A stretch of DNA of 24,628 nt from Bacillota bacterium (GTDB lineage: Bacteria; Bacillota; Clostridia; Christensenellales; UMGS416), in contig JAEYYW010000088.1 of NCBI GenBank assembly GCA_023428265.1, positions 1-24,628 on the forward strand. Reading direction: 5' to 3'. Positions 15,763 to 23,996 of the stretch are shown here, piece by piece. A program made the translations under genes and the position numbers. The notes under the pieces are model-generated. The model saw only the letters and a list, made by a program, of their open reading frames with translations. It had not been told where the DNA came from and searched no databases. Within the stretch, counting starts at the first letter, position 1; each line of letters opens with the position of its first letter.

Positions 15763-17133
15763 TCAGTCAAACCAGGTGTTTGCCTGCCAGACCGGGTTGA
15801 AGTCGGTCACGAACTGATCAACAGAGTATTCGCCGGTGAGCAGGTTGGAGGTGCACTTGCCAAACTCGGTGGCCGTCTTGGCGTCCATGCAGTTCAGCCA
15901 GATCGAGGGGATCTTGACCGTGGCGGCGTTGTAGACGTCCAGGTTCTTCTGCATCAGCGGCGACACATCGGTGAGCTTGAAGCCCGTGTCGAGCGTCACA
16001 GGAGCCTTCTGGTCATTGAAGTACAGAGCGTCCTGCGTGGCGCAGAATTCGCAAAGCTTCACGGCGGCGTCAAGGTTCTTGCTCTTGGCGAAGGTTGCGT
16101 AACCGTTCAGCGGCGAGCCCCAGAACTGGATCACATTCTTCGGATCATACTTGGTGTTGTCTGCCGAGACGTTGGGCCACAGGAAGAAGTCCACGTCCGG
16201 GTCCTTGGCGAGGTTCGGGAGCTCCCAGGTGAAGATGAAATACATCGCGGCATTCTTGCTGGTGAACATTTCATTGGCCGGGCCATAGTCCAGCGTCGTG
16301 ATGCCATCGGGGAACGCGCCGGCCTTCACCAGAGACTGGATCCTGCCGAGAGCGTTTTTGACAACGGGGTTGGTGAAGTCGATCTTGTTCTGCAGCAGGT
16401 CCTGTGCGGCCTGCGGGTCTTCAATCTGAACCATCTGCTGGAACAGGCCAAGGCAGGGGCCCCAACCGGCCAGACCGTCCATGGCGATCGGGTTTACGCC
16501 GGCGGCCTTCAGCTTGGTGCAGATCGCCAGCAGGTCGTCAAAGGTCTTCGGCTCCTGGAGGTTGTACTTGGCGAAAATTTCCTTGTGATAGAAAATCCTC
16601 GGGTTGAAGTAGGTGTCGCAGCCGGAAGACAGCGTGTAGATCTTGCCGTCTTTGAACTTCAGAGCGTCCGGCACGGAATACTTGGCCATGAAGCCATCCT
16701 TGGAGATATACGGCGTGAGATCAAGCTGGTTGCCGGCACCGATGATCGGGATGGCCGTGACGGCGTCGCTGTACCACACATCGGGCAGATCGCCGGAGGC
16801 GTTATATGTCTTGACCTTGTTGTAGAAGTCGTCGCCGCCGCCGCCGGGCTCAATTTCCACCTGGATGCCGGGCAGGGCCTTCTCCATGTTGGCCTGGATG
16901 AAGTTGGCGTTGATCTTCTGGCGGTTTTCGTCGGCGCTGATGACGAGCAGGCGCAGCTTCACCGGCTGCGCGGGCTCCGCCGTGGGCGCTTCCGTCTTCG
17001 GGGCGTCGGTGGCAACCTGCTGTGTTTCAGCGGGCTTGGTCGCAACCGGAGCGGTGGTGCTGGAGCAGGCGGCCAACCCTGCAACCATCAATACAGCCAG
17101 GACAATTGGAGCCAGCTTTAAGAGCTTTTGCAT
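15763..17133 (-). CDS. Extracellular sugar-binding lipoprotein (CUT1)
   Basis: 456 residues. The N-terminus is a lipoprotein signal: MQKLLK, a hydrophobic core and the lipobox LAAC, with C23 as the lipidated residue. A Thr/Pro/Ala/Glu-rich linker (about 24-57) leads to a family 1 solute-binding fold of normal length. Motifs include GDLPDVWYSD near residue 110, where sugars bind in relatives. It would deliver an oligosaccharide to the two permeases downstream. The frame could extend to 17262, but ATG 17133, with AAGGAGGT seven bases away and a proper signal peptide, is clearly the start. It is the first gene of the importer operon, behind a promoter with two palindromes, and follows the response-regulator gene by 133 bp. 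Confidence 0.93.
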   Translation of the reverse strand: MQKLLKLAPIVLAVLMVAGLAACSSTTAPVATKPAETQQVATDAPKTEAPTAEPAQPVKLRLLVISADENRQKINANFIQANMEKALPGIQVEIEPGGGGDDFYNKVKTYNASGDLPDVWYSDAVTAIPIIGAGNQLDLTPYISKDGFMAKYSVPDALKFKDGKIYTLSSGCDTYFNPRIFYHKEIFAKYNLQEPKTFDDLLAICTKLKAAGVNPIAMDGLAGWGPCLGLFQQMVQIEDPQAAQDLLQNKIDFTNPVVKNALGRIQSLVKAGAFPDGITTLDYGPANEMFTSKNAAMYFIFTWELPNLAKDPDVDFFLWPNVSADNTKYDPKNVIQFWGSPLNGYATFAKSKNLDAAVKLCEFCATQDALYFNDQKAPVTLDTGFKLTDVSPLMQKNLDVYNAATVKIPSIWLNCMDAKTATEFGKCTSNLLTGEYSVDQFVTDFNPVWQANTWFD

Positions 17134-17179
17134 GAAAAAACCTCCTTCACGATATTGCAGAATGGACAATGCGAAGGGT

Positions 17180-17223
17180 TGTAACGTTACATCGGTATGG
17201 TAAACGCATGCGTGTATTGTGAA
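17180..17223 (-). promoter_or_regulatory. Importer promoter with two palindromic operators
   Basis: On the minus strand TTCACA (17223-17218, five of six to the -35 consensus) lies 18 bp from a weak -10, CATACC (17199-17194). ACGCATGCGT (17204-17213) is a perfect palindrome in the spacer, and TGTAACGTTACA (17180-17191) is a perfect 12-bp palindrome over the expected start point. Centres are 23 bp apart. The placement is typical of repressor sites. The CG-centred TGTA...TACA form resembles AraR operators. Confidence 0.6.
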
Positions 17224-17266
17224 AAGGGAATATTGTCTGGTGTGAAGGAGATTTATCCCCAATTGG

Positions 17267-18886
17267 TTAATTTTTCCCTGCCGAAAAGCTCTCCACGTAT
17301 TTTGCGGGGGTGATGCCGGTCAGTTTCTTGAAGCACTTGCCGAAATAATTCGCGTCGGCATACCCAACCTTGGCGGCGACCAGCGAGATCGAGCGACAGC
17401 CGCCGTCGATGAGCTCCCTGGCCTTCTGGATCCGCAGCTCGCTGAGATACTCATTGATGGTTTTGCCGGTCTCCCGCTTGAACAAAAAGCACAGGTGGCC
17501 ATATCTCACATAGACATTCTTTGCAATCGAGTCGATCCGCAAGTCAAACCGCATATAGTTGTCATTGATGAAGGCAATGGCATCTTCCACGATTTTGGAA
17601 GGCCTCTTTGCGCCGGCGTGGGGGGAGTCGGTGATCTCCGCCAAAAGGCCGAGGATCCAGGCCTCCAGCCCGTCCAGGTCTTTTCTGGCCATCGCCTCTT
17701 CCAGAATGCCGGCGCCGTCTGCAGCCAGGCCCCGGGCAAGCCCGCTCCGGCCGGCCGCCTCGGCAAGCGCGGAGCCAAGCTCGATACAGGCAAGCCTGGC
17801 GGCATCTATGGCGGGGTTTTTTGACCGAATCTGGTCAAAGACGGCCCGCACGATCTTTTCAGCCTCCCCGATGTCGCCGCCGCGCAGGCAAATGTGAAGC
17901 TGCATTTTCATCTCAATGGGAAAGAAGCTTGCTTGCAGCGCTTCGTCGGATCTTGCGGTGCAGGCGATCACACAGCCCTCGCCCGCCACCGATTTGCTTC
18001 TCAGCGCATACAGCGCCTCCTTATAAGAGAGTGCCAACTGCTCGAGGCTGCCATAGGGCCTGCCGAGCCCCACGGTCAATGAAACACCAAATGATCTGGA
18101 CGCCGTGATCCGGACACGCTCAAAGGCATTGACCAGGTTCATCTGCAGCTCCTCGCCGTCGTTTTCCGGCAGCAGCAGCACATTGAGCCTGCCCTGGATG
18201 TCGCGGCAAAGCTCGACAGGGCAGTATTCCTCCAGCAGCGTGCCGACCAGCTTGCCCACGGCCAGCCACCAGAGCTGCCAGGCGCCGCCCTCTTCGGCGC
18301 TCCCCCGTTCCCCATCGGCCTGGATGACCGCGGCCTGAAAAGCACCCGAGTCCAGGCCCACCCCGACAATGTGCGACAATGACGAGAACCCGGCCTCACC
18401 CAGAAGGCTGTTGCCCCGCAGCAGGTCGTTCAGCAGCAACTCCTTCAAAACCGGCCTGTAGTCGTTCACCTGCTGCGCCAGCGCTTCGGCTTCCATCCTG
18501 GCTGACCGCTCCTTCGCAATCCTTGACTTGATGGCCAGGAGCGCCTCGGTCAGCTCCGCTTCGTCAATGGGCTTCAGCAGGTAGTTTCCCGCGCCCACCT
18601 CGATGGCCTGCCTTGCGTAAGCAAACTCATCGTAACCGGTGATGATGATGACCTTGACGTCAAGCTCCTTCTCCTTGATTTCCGCCGCAAGCTCCAGCCC
18701 GTCCATCACAGGCATGTTGATGTCCACAAGCGCGACGTCCGGCTTGTACTCGGCAATCTTCTCCAGCGCGTCAAACCCGTTTTCCGCTTCGCAGCACACC
18801 GAATACCCCAAGCTCTCCCACGGCAGAGAGATCTTCAAGGCTTCCCGAAACAGGCTCTCATCATCCACGATCATCAGCTTCAGCAT
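17267..18886 (-). CDS. Response regulator with AraC-type DNA-binding domain (YesN-like)
   Basis: 539 residues. An N-terminal receiver (about 1-120) has acidic pocket D8 and D9, phosphorylation site D55 in DINMPVMDG, and KPID near its end. A long middle region (about 140-420) has no motif I can name. The C-terminus (about 430-535) has two AraC-type helix-turn-helix units ending in FGKCFKKLTGITPAKY. This is the build of YesN regulators that control neighbouring sugar importers. The kinase gene ends four bases upstream, so the two are coupled; AAAGGG precedes ATG 18886 at a suitable distance. The importer operon starts downstream on the same strand and is its probable target. Confidence 0.93.
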   Translation of the reverse strand: MLKLMIVDDESLFREALKISLPWESLGYSVCCEAENGFDALEKIAEYKPDVALVDINMPVMDGLELAAEIKEKELDVKVIIITGYDEFAYARQAIEVGAGNYLLKPIDEAELTEALLAIKSRIAKERSARMEAEALAQQVNDYRPVLKELLLNDLLRGNSLLGEAGFSSLSHIVGVGLDSGAFQAAVIQADGERGSAEEGGAWQLWWLAVGKLVGTLLEEYCPVELCRDIQGRLNVLLLPENDGEELQMNLVNAFERVRITASRSFGVSLTVGLGRPYGSLEQLALSYKEALYALRSKSVAGEGCVIACTARSDEALQASFFPIEMKMQLHICLRGGDIGEAEKIVRAVFDQIRSKNPAIDAARLACIELGSALAEAAGRSGLARGLAADGAGILEEAMARKDLDGLEAWILGLLAEITDSPHAGAKRPSKIVEDAIAFINDNYMRFDLRIDSIAKNVYVRYGHLCFLFKRETGKTINEYLSELRIQKARELIDGGCRSISLVAAKVGYADANYFGKCFKKLTGITPAKYVESFSAGKN

Positions 18887-18890
18887 GTGC

Positions 18891-20702
18891 TTACCCTTTC
18901 TTCCTTGAGGAGGGGATCGTCAGGATCACCTTTGTATAACTGCCCAACTCGCTTTGGATGCGGATGCCATACTTGTCTCCAAACAGCAGCTTGATCCGGT
19001 CGTTGACGCTCCCCAGGCCAAAATCCTCACTTTTCCCGTTGAAGGCCGTTTTGTCCAGCAGCATGTGGATCTTGTCCTCCGGGATCCCGGCGCCGTTGTC
19101 ATACACTTCAATGCAAACATCGCCGTCTTGCGACAGTGTGCCTCTGATTTCCAACCGCCCCACGCCTTCCTTCGGCTTCAGCCCGTGATAGATGCTGTTT
19201 TCCACCAGCGGCTGCAGCGTCAGTTTTGGAATCTCCAGATCGAGAATCTCGTCCTGCATATCGATGATATATTCCATATAGTTGGAGTAGCGCATCTTCT
19301 GAATTGCCAGATAATTGGAAGTCATCTTCACTTCCTCAGAGATTTTTATCATGTCTCCGCCCTTGCTCAGGGAAGACCGGTAAAAGTTGGCCAGCGATTT
19401 GGCAATGCTGATGGCGTCGTCATAACGACCCAGCTTGTTCAGAGATATGATTGTCTCCAGCGAGTTGTAGAGGAAATGCGGCTTGATCTGCGATTGAATC
19501 AGCATAAACTCAAATTCCCTGCGGGTTTTCTGCTCAGACAAAACCTCCTGGATCAATCCTTCAATCTTGTCCATCAGCTCGTTGAAGCCGTTGGCCAGTA
19601 TCCCCATCTCGCCGCGGATTTCCGTGTCTGCCCGCACGCCCATGTCGCCGTCCATAATGGCCGTCATGATGCCCGCCAGCTTGTGGACGGGCTTTGTCAC
19701 CGTGTGGGAGATCACATAGGACATCGCAAACGCAAACGCCAGGCACAGGATGCCAACGACCAGGATCACCGACTGGATTTTGGCGTTCTCCGAGGTGACC
19801 TCCTCCAGCGACACAGAGCTGACCACCCGCCATCCCAGCTTGTCGGACCGCTGCATGGAGAGCAGATAGTCCTTGCGGTTCTGCTTGACGATAACCCGCC
19901 CCTGCGCCATCAGTTTCTCATAATCCTTCCGGCTCACTTGAAGCACGCGGTCCAGGGGCTGGTTCAGGTCCGCCTTGTTGGCTGACGAAATGATCGCGCC
20001 GTCGCGATCGATGATATAGTAGCTGTCGTGGGAGTTCTTCCTTTGGTCCGGAAAGATCTTGGAGATGTTTTTTTCGCTGATAAAGAGGATCACAATGCCG
20101 GTCTTGGCTCCGAGGTTTTTGTCTATGACCAGCTTGGCGACGGCAATTGAGTTTTCCGCGTTGGCCCTGTCGTTGAACTCCAGGCGAAACAACCCTGTCC
20201 ACACCGGCGTCTGCCGCTCGATCACCTGGTCCAGAAAGTCTTTTCCAAACACGTTGCTCAATCTGTTGATATAGATCGCGTTATAATACAGCGCCTGCCG
20301 CGTTTGAGACAAAACGGCGGTGGAGATCACCTGCGTGTTTGGTGACACGATGTTGCTCATGATGTCAGAGAGTGTGGACCGGATTTGCTGCACCTTCAGC
20401 GTGGCATCCACCTGATCGGAGCTTTTGGAGTAATTTAACAGCAACTCCTGAAGCCTGTAGTCCGAGGCGATCACCCGGATATAGTCCTCATAACTGCTCG
20501 TCATCGTGGTGAGGTTGCGGTCAATCAGCTCAAGCTCTCTGGCGGAGCTTTTCTCTGCTTTGTCAATGATGGCGGAAGAAGAGATGCTTGTGGAAAAGAA
20601 GCCAAGCAAAAAAAGCGACAGCACAATTACAAATCCATAAAAAAGAAAAACCTTGTTCTTCAGCGACAGATGATCAAACAGGCTTTTCACTGCCAGCACC
20701 AT
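18891..20702 (-). CDS. Sensor histidine kinase (YesM family)
   Basis: 603 residues. A membrane segment at about 18-38, an extracellular sensing region of about 270 residues and a second segment at about 308-330 are followed by a HAMP domain and then the His_kinase/HATPase pair of the YesM (LytS-like) group. H409 in QIKPHFLYNSLE is the phosphorylated residue and N502 in PLVENSIYHG is in the ATP site. It would detect an external sugar, or a sugar-loaded binding protein, and phosphorylate the coupled regulator. ATG 20702 has only a weak, close AGGAAG site; a GTG four codons in is an alternative. A strong promoter lies upstream. Confidence 0.92.
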   Translation of the reverse strand: MVLAVKSLFDHLSLKNKVFLFYGFVIVLSLFLLGFFSTSISSSAIIDKAEKSSARELELIDRNLTTMTSSYEDYIRVIASDYRLQELLLNYSKSSDQVDATLKVQQIRSTLSDIMSNIVSPNTQVISTAVLSQTRQALYYNAIYINRLSNVFGKDFLDQVIERQTPVWTGLFRLEFNDRANAENSIAVAKLVIDKNLGAKTGIVILFISEKNISKIFPDQRKNSHDSYYIIDRDGAIISSANKADLNQPLDRVLQVSRKDYEKLMAQGRVIVKQNRKDYLLSMQRSDKLGWRVVSSVSLEEVTSENAKIQSVILVVGILCLAFAFAMSYVISHTVTKPVHKLAGIMTAIMDGDMGVRADTEIRGEMGILANGFNELMDKIEGLIQEVLSEQKTRREFEFMLIQSQIKPHFLYNSLETIISLNKLGRYDDAISIAKSLANFYRSSLSKGGDMIKISEEVKMTSNYLAIQKMRYSNYMEYIIDMQDEILDLEIPKLTLQPLVENSIYHGLKPKEGVGRLEIRGTLSQDGDVCIEVYDNGAGIPEDKIHMLLDKTAFNGKSEDFGLGSVNDRIKLLFGDKYGIRIQSELGSYTKVILTIPSSRKKG

Positions 20703-20785
20703 CTTCCTGGATCATCCTGATCCGGCCATGGATTTGTGCAACTATGCTCAACATAAAGCAAATGGCTTATTGAATATCCCGCATA

Positions 20786-20814
20786 AGTATAGGATCAGAC
20801 AAAAATCTCGTCAA
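20786..20814 (-). promoter_or_regulatory. Sigma-A promoter of the kinase/regulator operon
   Basis: On the minus strand TTGACG (20814-20809) and TATACT (20791-20786) are separated by exactly 17 bp; each matches consensus at five of six positions. A 15-base direct repeat with one mismatch, GGATCAGACAAAnAT on the plus strand, lies at 20792-20806 in the spacer and at 20835-20849 upstream. GGATCA-tcc-TGATCC (20709-20723) forms a palindrome close to the kinase start. Both are candidate regulator sites. Confidence 0.75.
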
Positions 20815-20878
20815 GCAATGGATTTGCGGAAGGCGGATCAGACAAACATACCCACCGCCGCTTCGGAGCAACAGACGC

Positions 20879-20896
20879 GCCCGGCTTGCGCCGGGC
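20879..20896. terminator. Hairpin after the Opp operon, uncertain terminator
   Basis: GCCCGGC (20879-20885) and GCCGGGC (20890-20896) form a 7-bp GC stem with a 4-base loop, 30 bp beyond the oppF stop. There is no T-run on the minus strand, so it may be a weak terminator, a rho-assisted end or a palindromic repeat. The rest of 20703-20925 holds the kinase promoter and no gene. Confidence 0.4.
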
Positions 20897-20925
20897 TCTT
20901 CAACAAGCAAAACGAACTTTCGATT

Positions 20926-21855
20926 TTACCGGCCCGCCCAGCGGGCAAGCTCTTCCGGCGTCGCCAGCACAAAGTGCTGCCCGCCCAGGTGGTGCTGGAT
21001 GCCCTTGTGATACTCCACACCCTGGGCCTTGTAGTCATAGCTCAGCGCAACGCGCCGCTTCTCCGCCAGCGGGTCAGGCCGGGGAATCGCCGAAAGCAGG
21101 CTTTTGGTGTAGGGGTGCACCGGGTTTTGGAAGATCTCCTCGGTGGTGCCGGTCTCCACAAGGTGCCCCAGGTGCATCACGCCGATGCGGTCAGAAATGT
21201 ATTTGACCATCGAAAGGTCATGAGCGATGAACAGATAGGTGGTGCCGGTCTGCACCTGCAGGTCTTTCATCAGGTTCACCACCTGCGCCTGGATGGACAC
21301 ATCCAGCGCGCTGATGCATTCATCGGCAATGACAAGTTTGGGGTTCATGATGAGCGCCCTTGCGATGCCCACGCGCTGGCGCTGGCCGCCGCTGAACTGG
21401 TGGGGGTAGCGGTCGGCGTGCTCGGGGGCCAGGCCCACCTTCTTGAGCATAGCGGCCACCTTCTCCTGCCGCTCCGCTCTGGTTTGATACAGGTGATGGA
21501 TGTCCAGCCCCTGGGCGATGATCTCCCCCACCTTTTTCCTGGGGTTCAGGCAGGCCATCGGGTCCTGGAAGATCATTTGCATCTCCTGACGAAGCCGCCC
21601 GGCCACAGCGCGGTTCATGCGGCCGGAGATGTCCATGCCGTTGAACTCAATGGAGCCCGCCGTGGGCTTGTAGAGGCGGATGAGGCTGCGGCCGATGGTG
21701 CTCTTGCCGCTGCCGGACTCCCCCACCAGGCCATAGGTTTCGCCGGGGTATATCACAAAATCCACGCCGTCCACGGCGCGCACCGTGAAGCGGCTGCTCA
21801 CGGTGAAGTGCTGCTTCAGGCCTTTCACTTTCAGAATTGGCTCACCGCCCGGCAT
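20926..21855 (-). CDS. oppF: Oligopeptide ABC transporter ATP-binding protein (OppF/DppF type)
   Basis: 309 residues, an ABC ATPase of the peptide/nickel group. Walker A GESGSGKST (K51), signature FSGGQRQR, Walker B LVIADE and the C-terminal oligopeptide extension (NPVHPYTKSLL) are all present. In the D-loop region ADECISALD, cysteine stands where proline is usual. It would power uptake together with OppD. A GTG at 21864 could also be the start; ATG 21855 is slightly favoured, both having GAGG at workable spacing. The start lies inside the end of oppD (14-bp overlap), so translation is coupled. It is the last gene of the operon. Substrate class (peptide, or sugar in some Opp-like systems) is not certain. 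Confidence 0.9.
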   Translation of the reverse strand: MPGGEPILKVKGLKQHFTVSSRFTVRAVDGVDFVIYPGETYGLVGESGSGKSTIGRSLIRLYKPTAGSIEFNGMDISGRMNRAVAGRLRQEMQMIFQDPMACLNPRKKVGEIIAQGLDIHHLYQTRAERQEKVAAMLKKVGLAPEHADRYPHQFSGGQRQRVGIARALIMNPKLVIADECISALDVSIQAQVVNLMKDLQVQTGTTYLFIAHDLSMVKYISDRIGVMHLGHLVETGTTEEIFQNPVHPYTKSLLSAIPRPDPLAEKRRVALSYDYKAQGVEYHKGIQHHLGGQHFVLATPEELARWAGR

Positions 21856-22930
21856 CAAGCTCACCCTCTTCCCTCATCCGTTGAATGCGATGCCTCAGCT
21901 CCGCTGGCATCTCCACCTTCGGCGCGCGCCCGTCCAGCAGCCAGGTGGCGGCCCAGTGTGTTTCGCTCACCTGAAACATCGGCGGTTCTGCCCGCTTGTC
22001 AATCTTCAGCGCGTAGGGGTTGCGCGGGGCGAAAGCGTCGCCGGCCACCGGGTGCAGCAGGTTGGGCGGCGAACCGGGAATGGTATACAGCCGCTCGTCG
22101 GTGGTGTCCAGGTGGGGCATGGCGCTCAAAAGCCCCCAGGTGTAGGGGTGGCGGGGGTCATAAAAGACTTCCTCCGCCGTGCCCTTTTCCACAATCCTGC
22201 CGGCATACATCACGGAGACATAGTCGGCGATCTTGGCCACCACGCCCAGGTCGTGGGTGATGTAGATCACGCTGATGCCGCGCTCCTTCTGGATGCGCTG
22301 GATCATCTCCAGGATCTTGGCCTGGATCGTCACATCCAGCGCGGTGGTGGGTTCGTCGCAGATCAGCAGGTCCGGGTCGCAGGCCAGGGCAATGGCGATC
22401 ACCACACGCTGGCGCATGCCGCCGGAAAGCTGATGGGGATAGTTCTTCATGCGCTTTTCCGGCTCGGGGATGCCCACTTCCTCCAGCAGGCAGATCGCCT
22501 TGCCCCATGCCTCGGCGCGTGTGGCGCGCTTGTGCCAGAGCATGCCCTCCATGATCTGCTTGCCGACCGTCATCGTGGGGTCCAGGCTGGTCATCGGGTC
22601 CTGAAAAATCATCGCGATGCGCTTGCCGTTGATGTGGCGGCGCAGCTCGCGCTTTTTCATCTTCAGGATGTCCACCGTCTTCAGGTTGCCGTCATCCTGA
22701 TGATAAGTGTATTGTATCGTGCCGGAATCCACCTTGCCGTTTTTGGCAAGGATGCCCATGGCAGCCTTCATTGTGACCGACTTGCCGCTGCCGCTCTCGC
22801 CCACGATGGCCAGCGTCTCACCGCGCCAAAGATCCAGATCCACACCGCGGATCGCGTGCACCGGGCCCACCATCGTCTCAAAGGTGATGGAGAGGTCGCG
22901 GATTTCCATGGCTTTTTCCCTGTTTTCCAT
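21842..22930 (-). CDS. oppD: Oligopeptide ABC transporter ATP-binding protein (OppD/DppD type)
   Basis: 362 residues. It has Walker A GESGSGKS (K50), signature LSGGMRQR, Walker B LLICDEPTTALD and the family tail (DPRHPYTWGLL and a proline-rich segment). The N-terminus MENREKAMEIRDLSITF is usual. ATG 22930 has GAGGTG six bases upstream; the GTG at 22939 that opens the frame is part of that site and was rejected. It follows oppC by 10 bp. With OppF it forms the two-ATPase engine of the importer. Confidence 0.92.
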   Translation of the reverse strand: MENREKAMEIRDLSITFETMVGPVHAIRGVDLDLWRGETLAIVGESGSGKSVTMKAAMGILAKNGKVDSGTIQYTYHQDDGNLKTVDILKMKKRELRRHINGKRIAMIFQDPMTSLDPTMTVGKQIMEGMLWHKRATRAEAWGKAICLLEEVGIPEPEKRMKNYPHQLSGGMRQRVVIAIALACDPDLLICDEPTTALDVTIQAKILEMIQRIQKERGISVIYITHDLGVVAKIADYVSVMYAGRIVEKGTAEEVFYDPRHPYTWGLLSAMPHLDTTDERLYTIPGSPPNLLHPVAGDAFAPRNPYALKIDKRAEPPMFQVSETHWAATWLLDGRAPKVEMPAELRHRIQRMREEGELDAGR

Positions 22931-22940
22931 CTGCGGCACC

Positions 22941-23996
22941 TCACATTTCCTTGAGTTTCGGGTCGAATGCCTCGCGCAGGCCGTCTGCCAGCACGTTGAA
23001 GCACAGCATCAGCAGCGCCAGCACCACAATGGGCGGGATAATCTGATAGGGGTGTGTTGTGAAGCTGTTGAACGCATCGTTGATCAGCGACCCAAGGCTG
23101 CACTGCGGCACCGGGATGCCCAGGCCCACAAAGCTCAGGAACGCCTCTGTGAAGGTCGCCGTGGGGATGCTGAACATCAGCTGCGTAATGATCTGCCCGA
23201 TGATGTTGGGCAGCACTTCCCGGAAGATGATGGTCATGCTGCCGGCACCCAGCGTGTGGCTGGCAAGCACAAACTCCTGCTCCTTCAATTTGAGCATCTC
23301 AGCCCGGGCGATGCGGCTCATACTGATCCAATCGGTCAGCACAAGCGCCAGCACGATGGTCAGGAACCCCGGCTTCATCACGAGCAGCAGCAGCGTCACA
23401 ATCACCAGCCGCGGGATGCCGTTGTTGATCTCTGCAAAGCGCTGCATGGCACTATCCACCCAGCCGCCGAAGTAACCGCTGATCAGGCCGTAACTCATGC
23501 CCAGTGTCATGTTGATGATGGCGCTCACAATGGCAATGCCCAGCGAGATGCGGGCGCCTTCCCACACGCGGGTCCAGATGTCGCGGCCCAGCGTGTCGCT
23601 GCCAAACCAATAATAGACGTCGGTCAGGTTTTTGGCTTGGTAACCGTTGACGATCTTGGTGCCCGATGTGGTGTGCAGCGCTTCATTGCCGTTGAAGATG
23701 CCCAGAGCCTCAAGCCCCGGCACACGCGGCGCAAAGTTTTTCTGCGACAGCGCCTGTTCGGAATAACTGTAGCCGCTGATCATCGGCCCGATCACGGCGA
23801 ACAGCACGATGAGCACAATCAATGCCAGCGCCACCACGGCTCCCTTATTGGCCAGGAAGCGGCGGCGCACATCCTTCCAGTAGGAATCGCTGGAAAAGCC
23901 TGCGTCTATCACGGCCTCTGGCTCGCCGCCAATCAACTCAAAATCATCAGGCAGAAAAACCAGGCCCTCCTGAATCGCGGCAGCATGCTTATCCAT
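22941..23996 (-). CDS. oppC: Oligopeptide ABC transporter permease (OppC/DppC type)
   Basis: 351 residues. An N-terminal cytoplasmic part and a first membrane segment (about 52-74) are followed by an extended outside loop of about 100 residues, then five membrane segments with the ATPase contact region EQEFVLASHTLGA...REVLPN. This is the OppC layout; the loop is somewhat longer than in short DppC proteins. ATG 23996 overlaps the end of oppB by 8 bp, which indicates coupling. The Shine-Dalgarno site is weak (GGCGGTG). Confidence 0.92.
   Translation of the reverse strand: MDKHAAAIQEGLVFLPDDFELIGGEPEAVIDAGFSSDSYWKDVRRRFLANKGAVVALALIVLIVLFAVIGPMISGYSYSEQALSQKNFAPRVPGLEALGIFNGNEALHTTSGTKIVNGYQAKNLTDVYYWFGSDTLGRDIWTRVWEGARISLGIAIVSAIINMTLGMSYGLISGYFGGWVDSAMQRFAEINNGIPRLVIVTLLLLVMKPGFLTIVLALVLTDWISMSRIARAEMLKLKEQEFVLASHTLGAGSMTIIFREVLPNIIGQIITQLMFSIPTATFTEAFLSFVGLGIPVPQCSLGSLINDAFNSFTTHPYQIIPPIVVLALLMLCFNVLADGLREAFDPKLKEM

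Noticed and set aside
13909..17133. Missing ATPase of the sugar importer as gene loss
   Set aside because: CUT1 importers of Firmicutes commonly use a shared MsmX-type ATPase encoded elsewhere, so absence here is normal.
17134..17262. N-terminal extension of the binding protein
   Set aside because: It would bury the signal peptide and lipobox; the start at 17133 has an almost perfect Shine-Dalgarno site.
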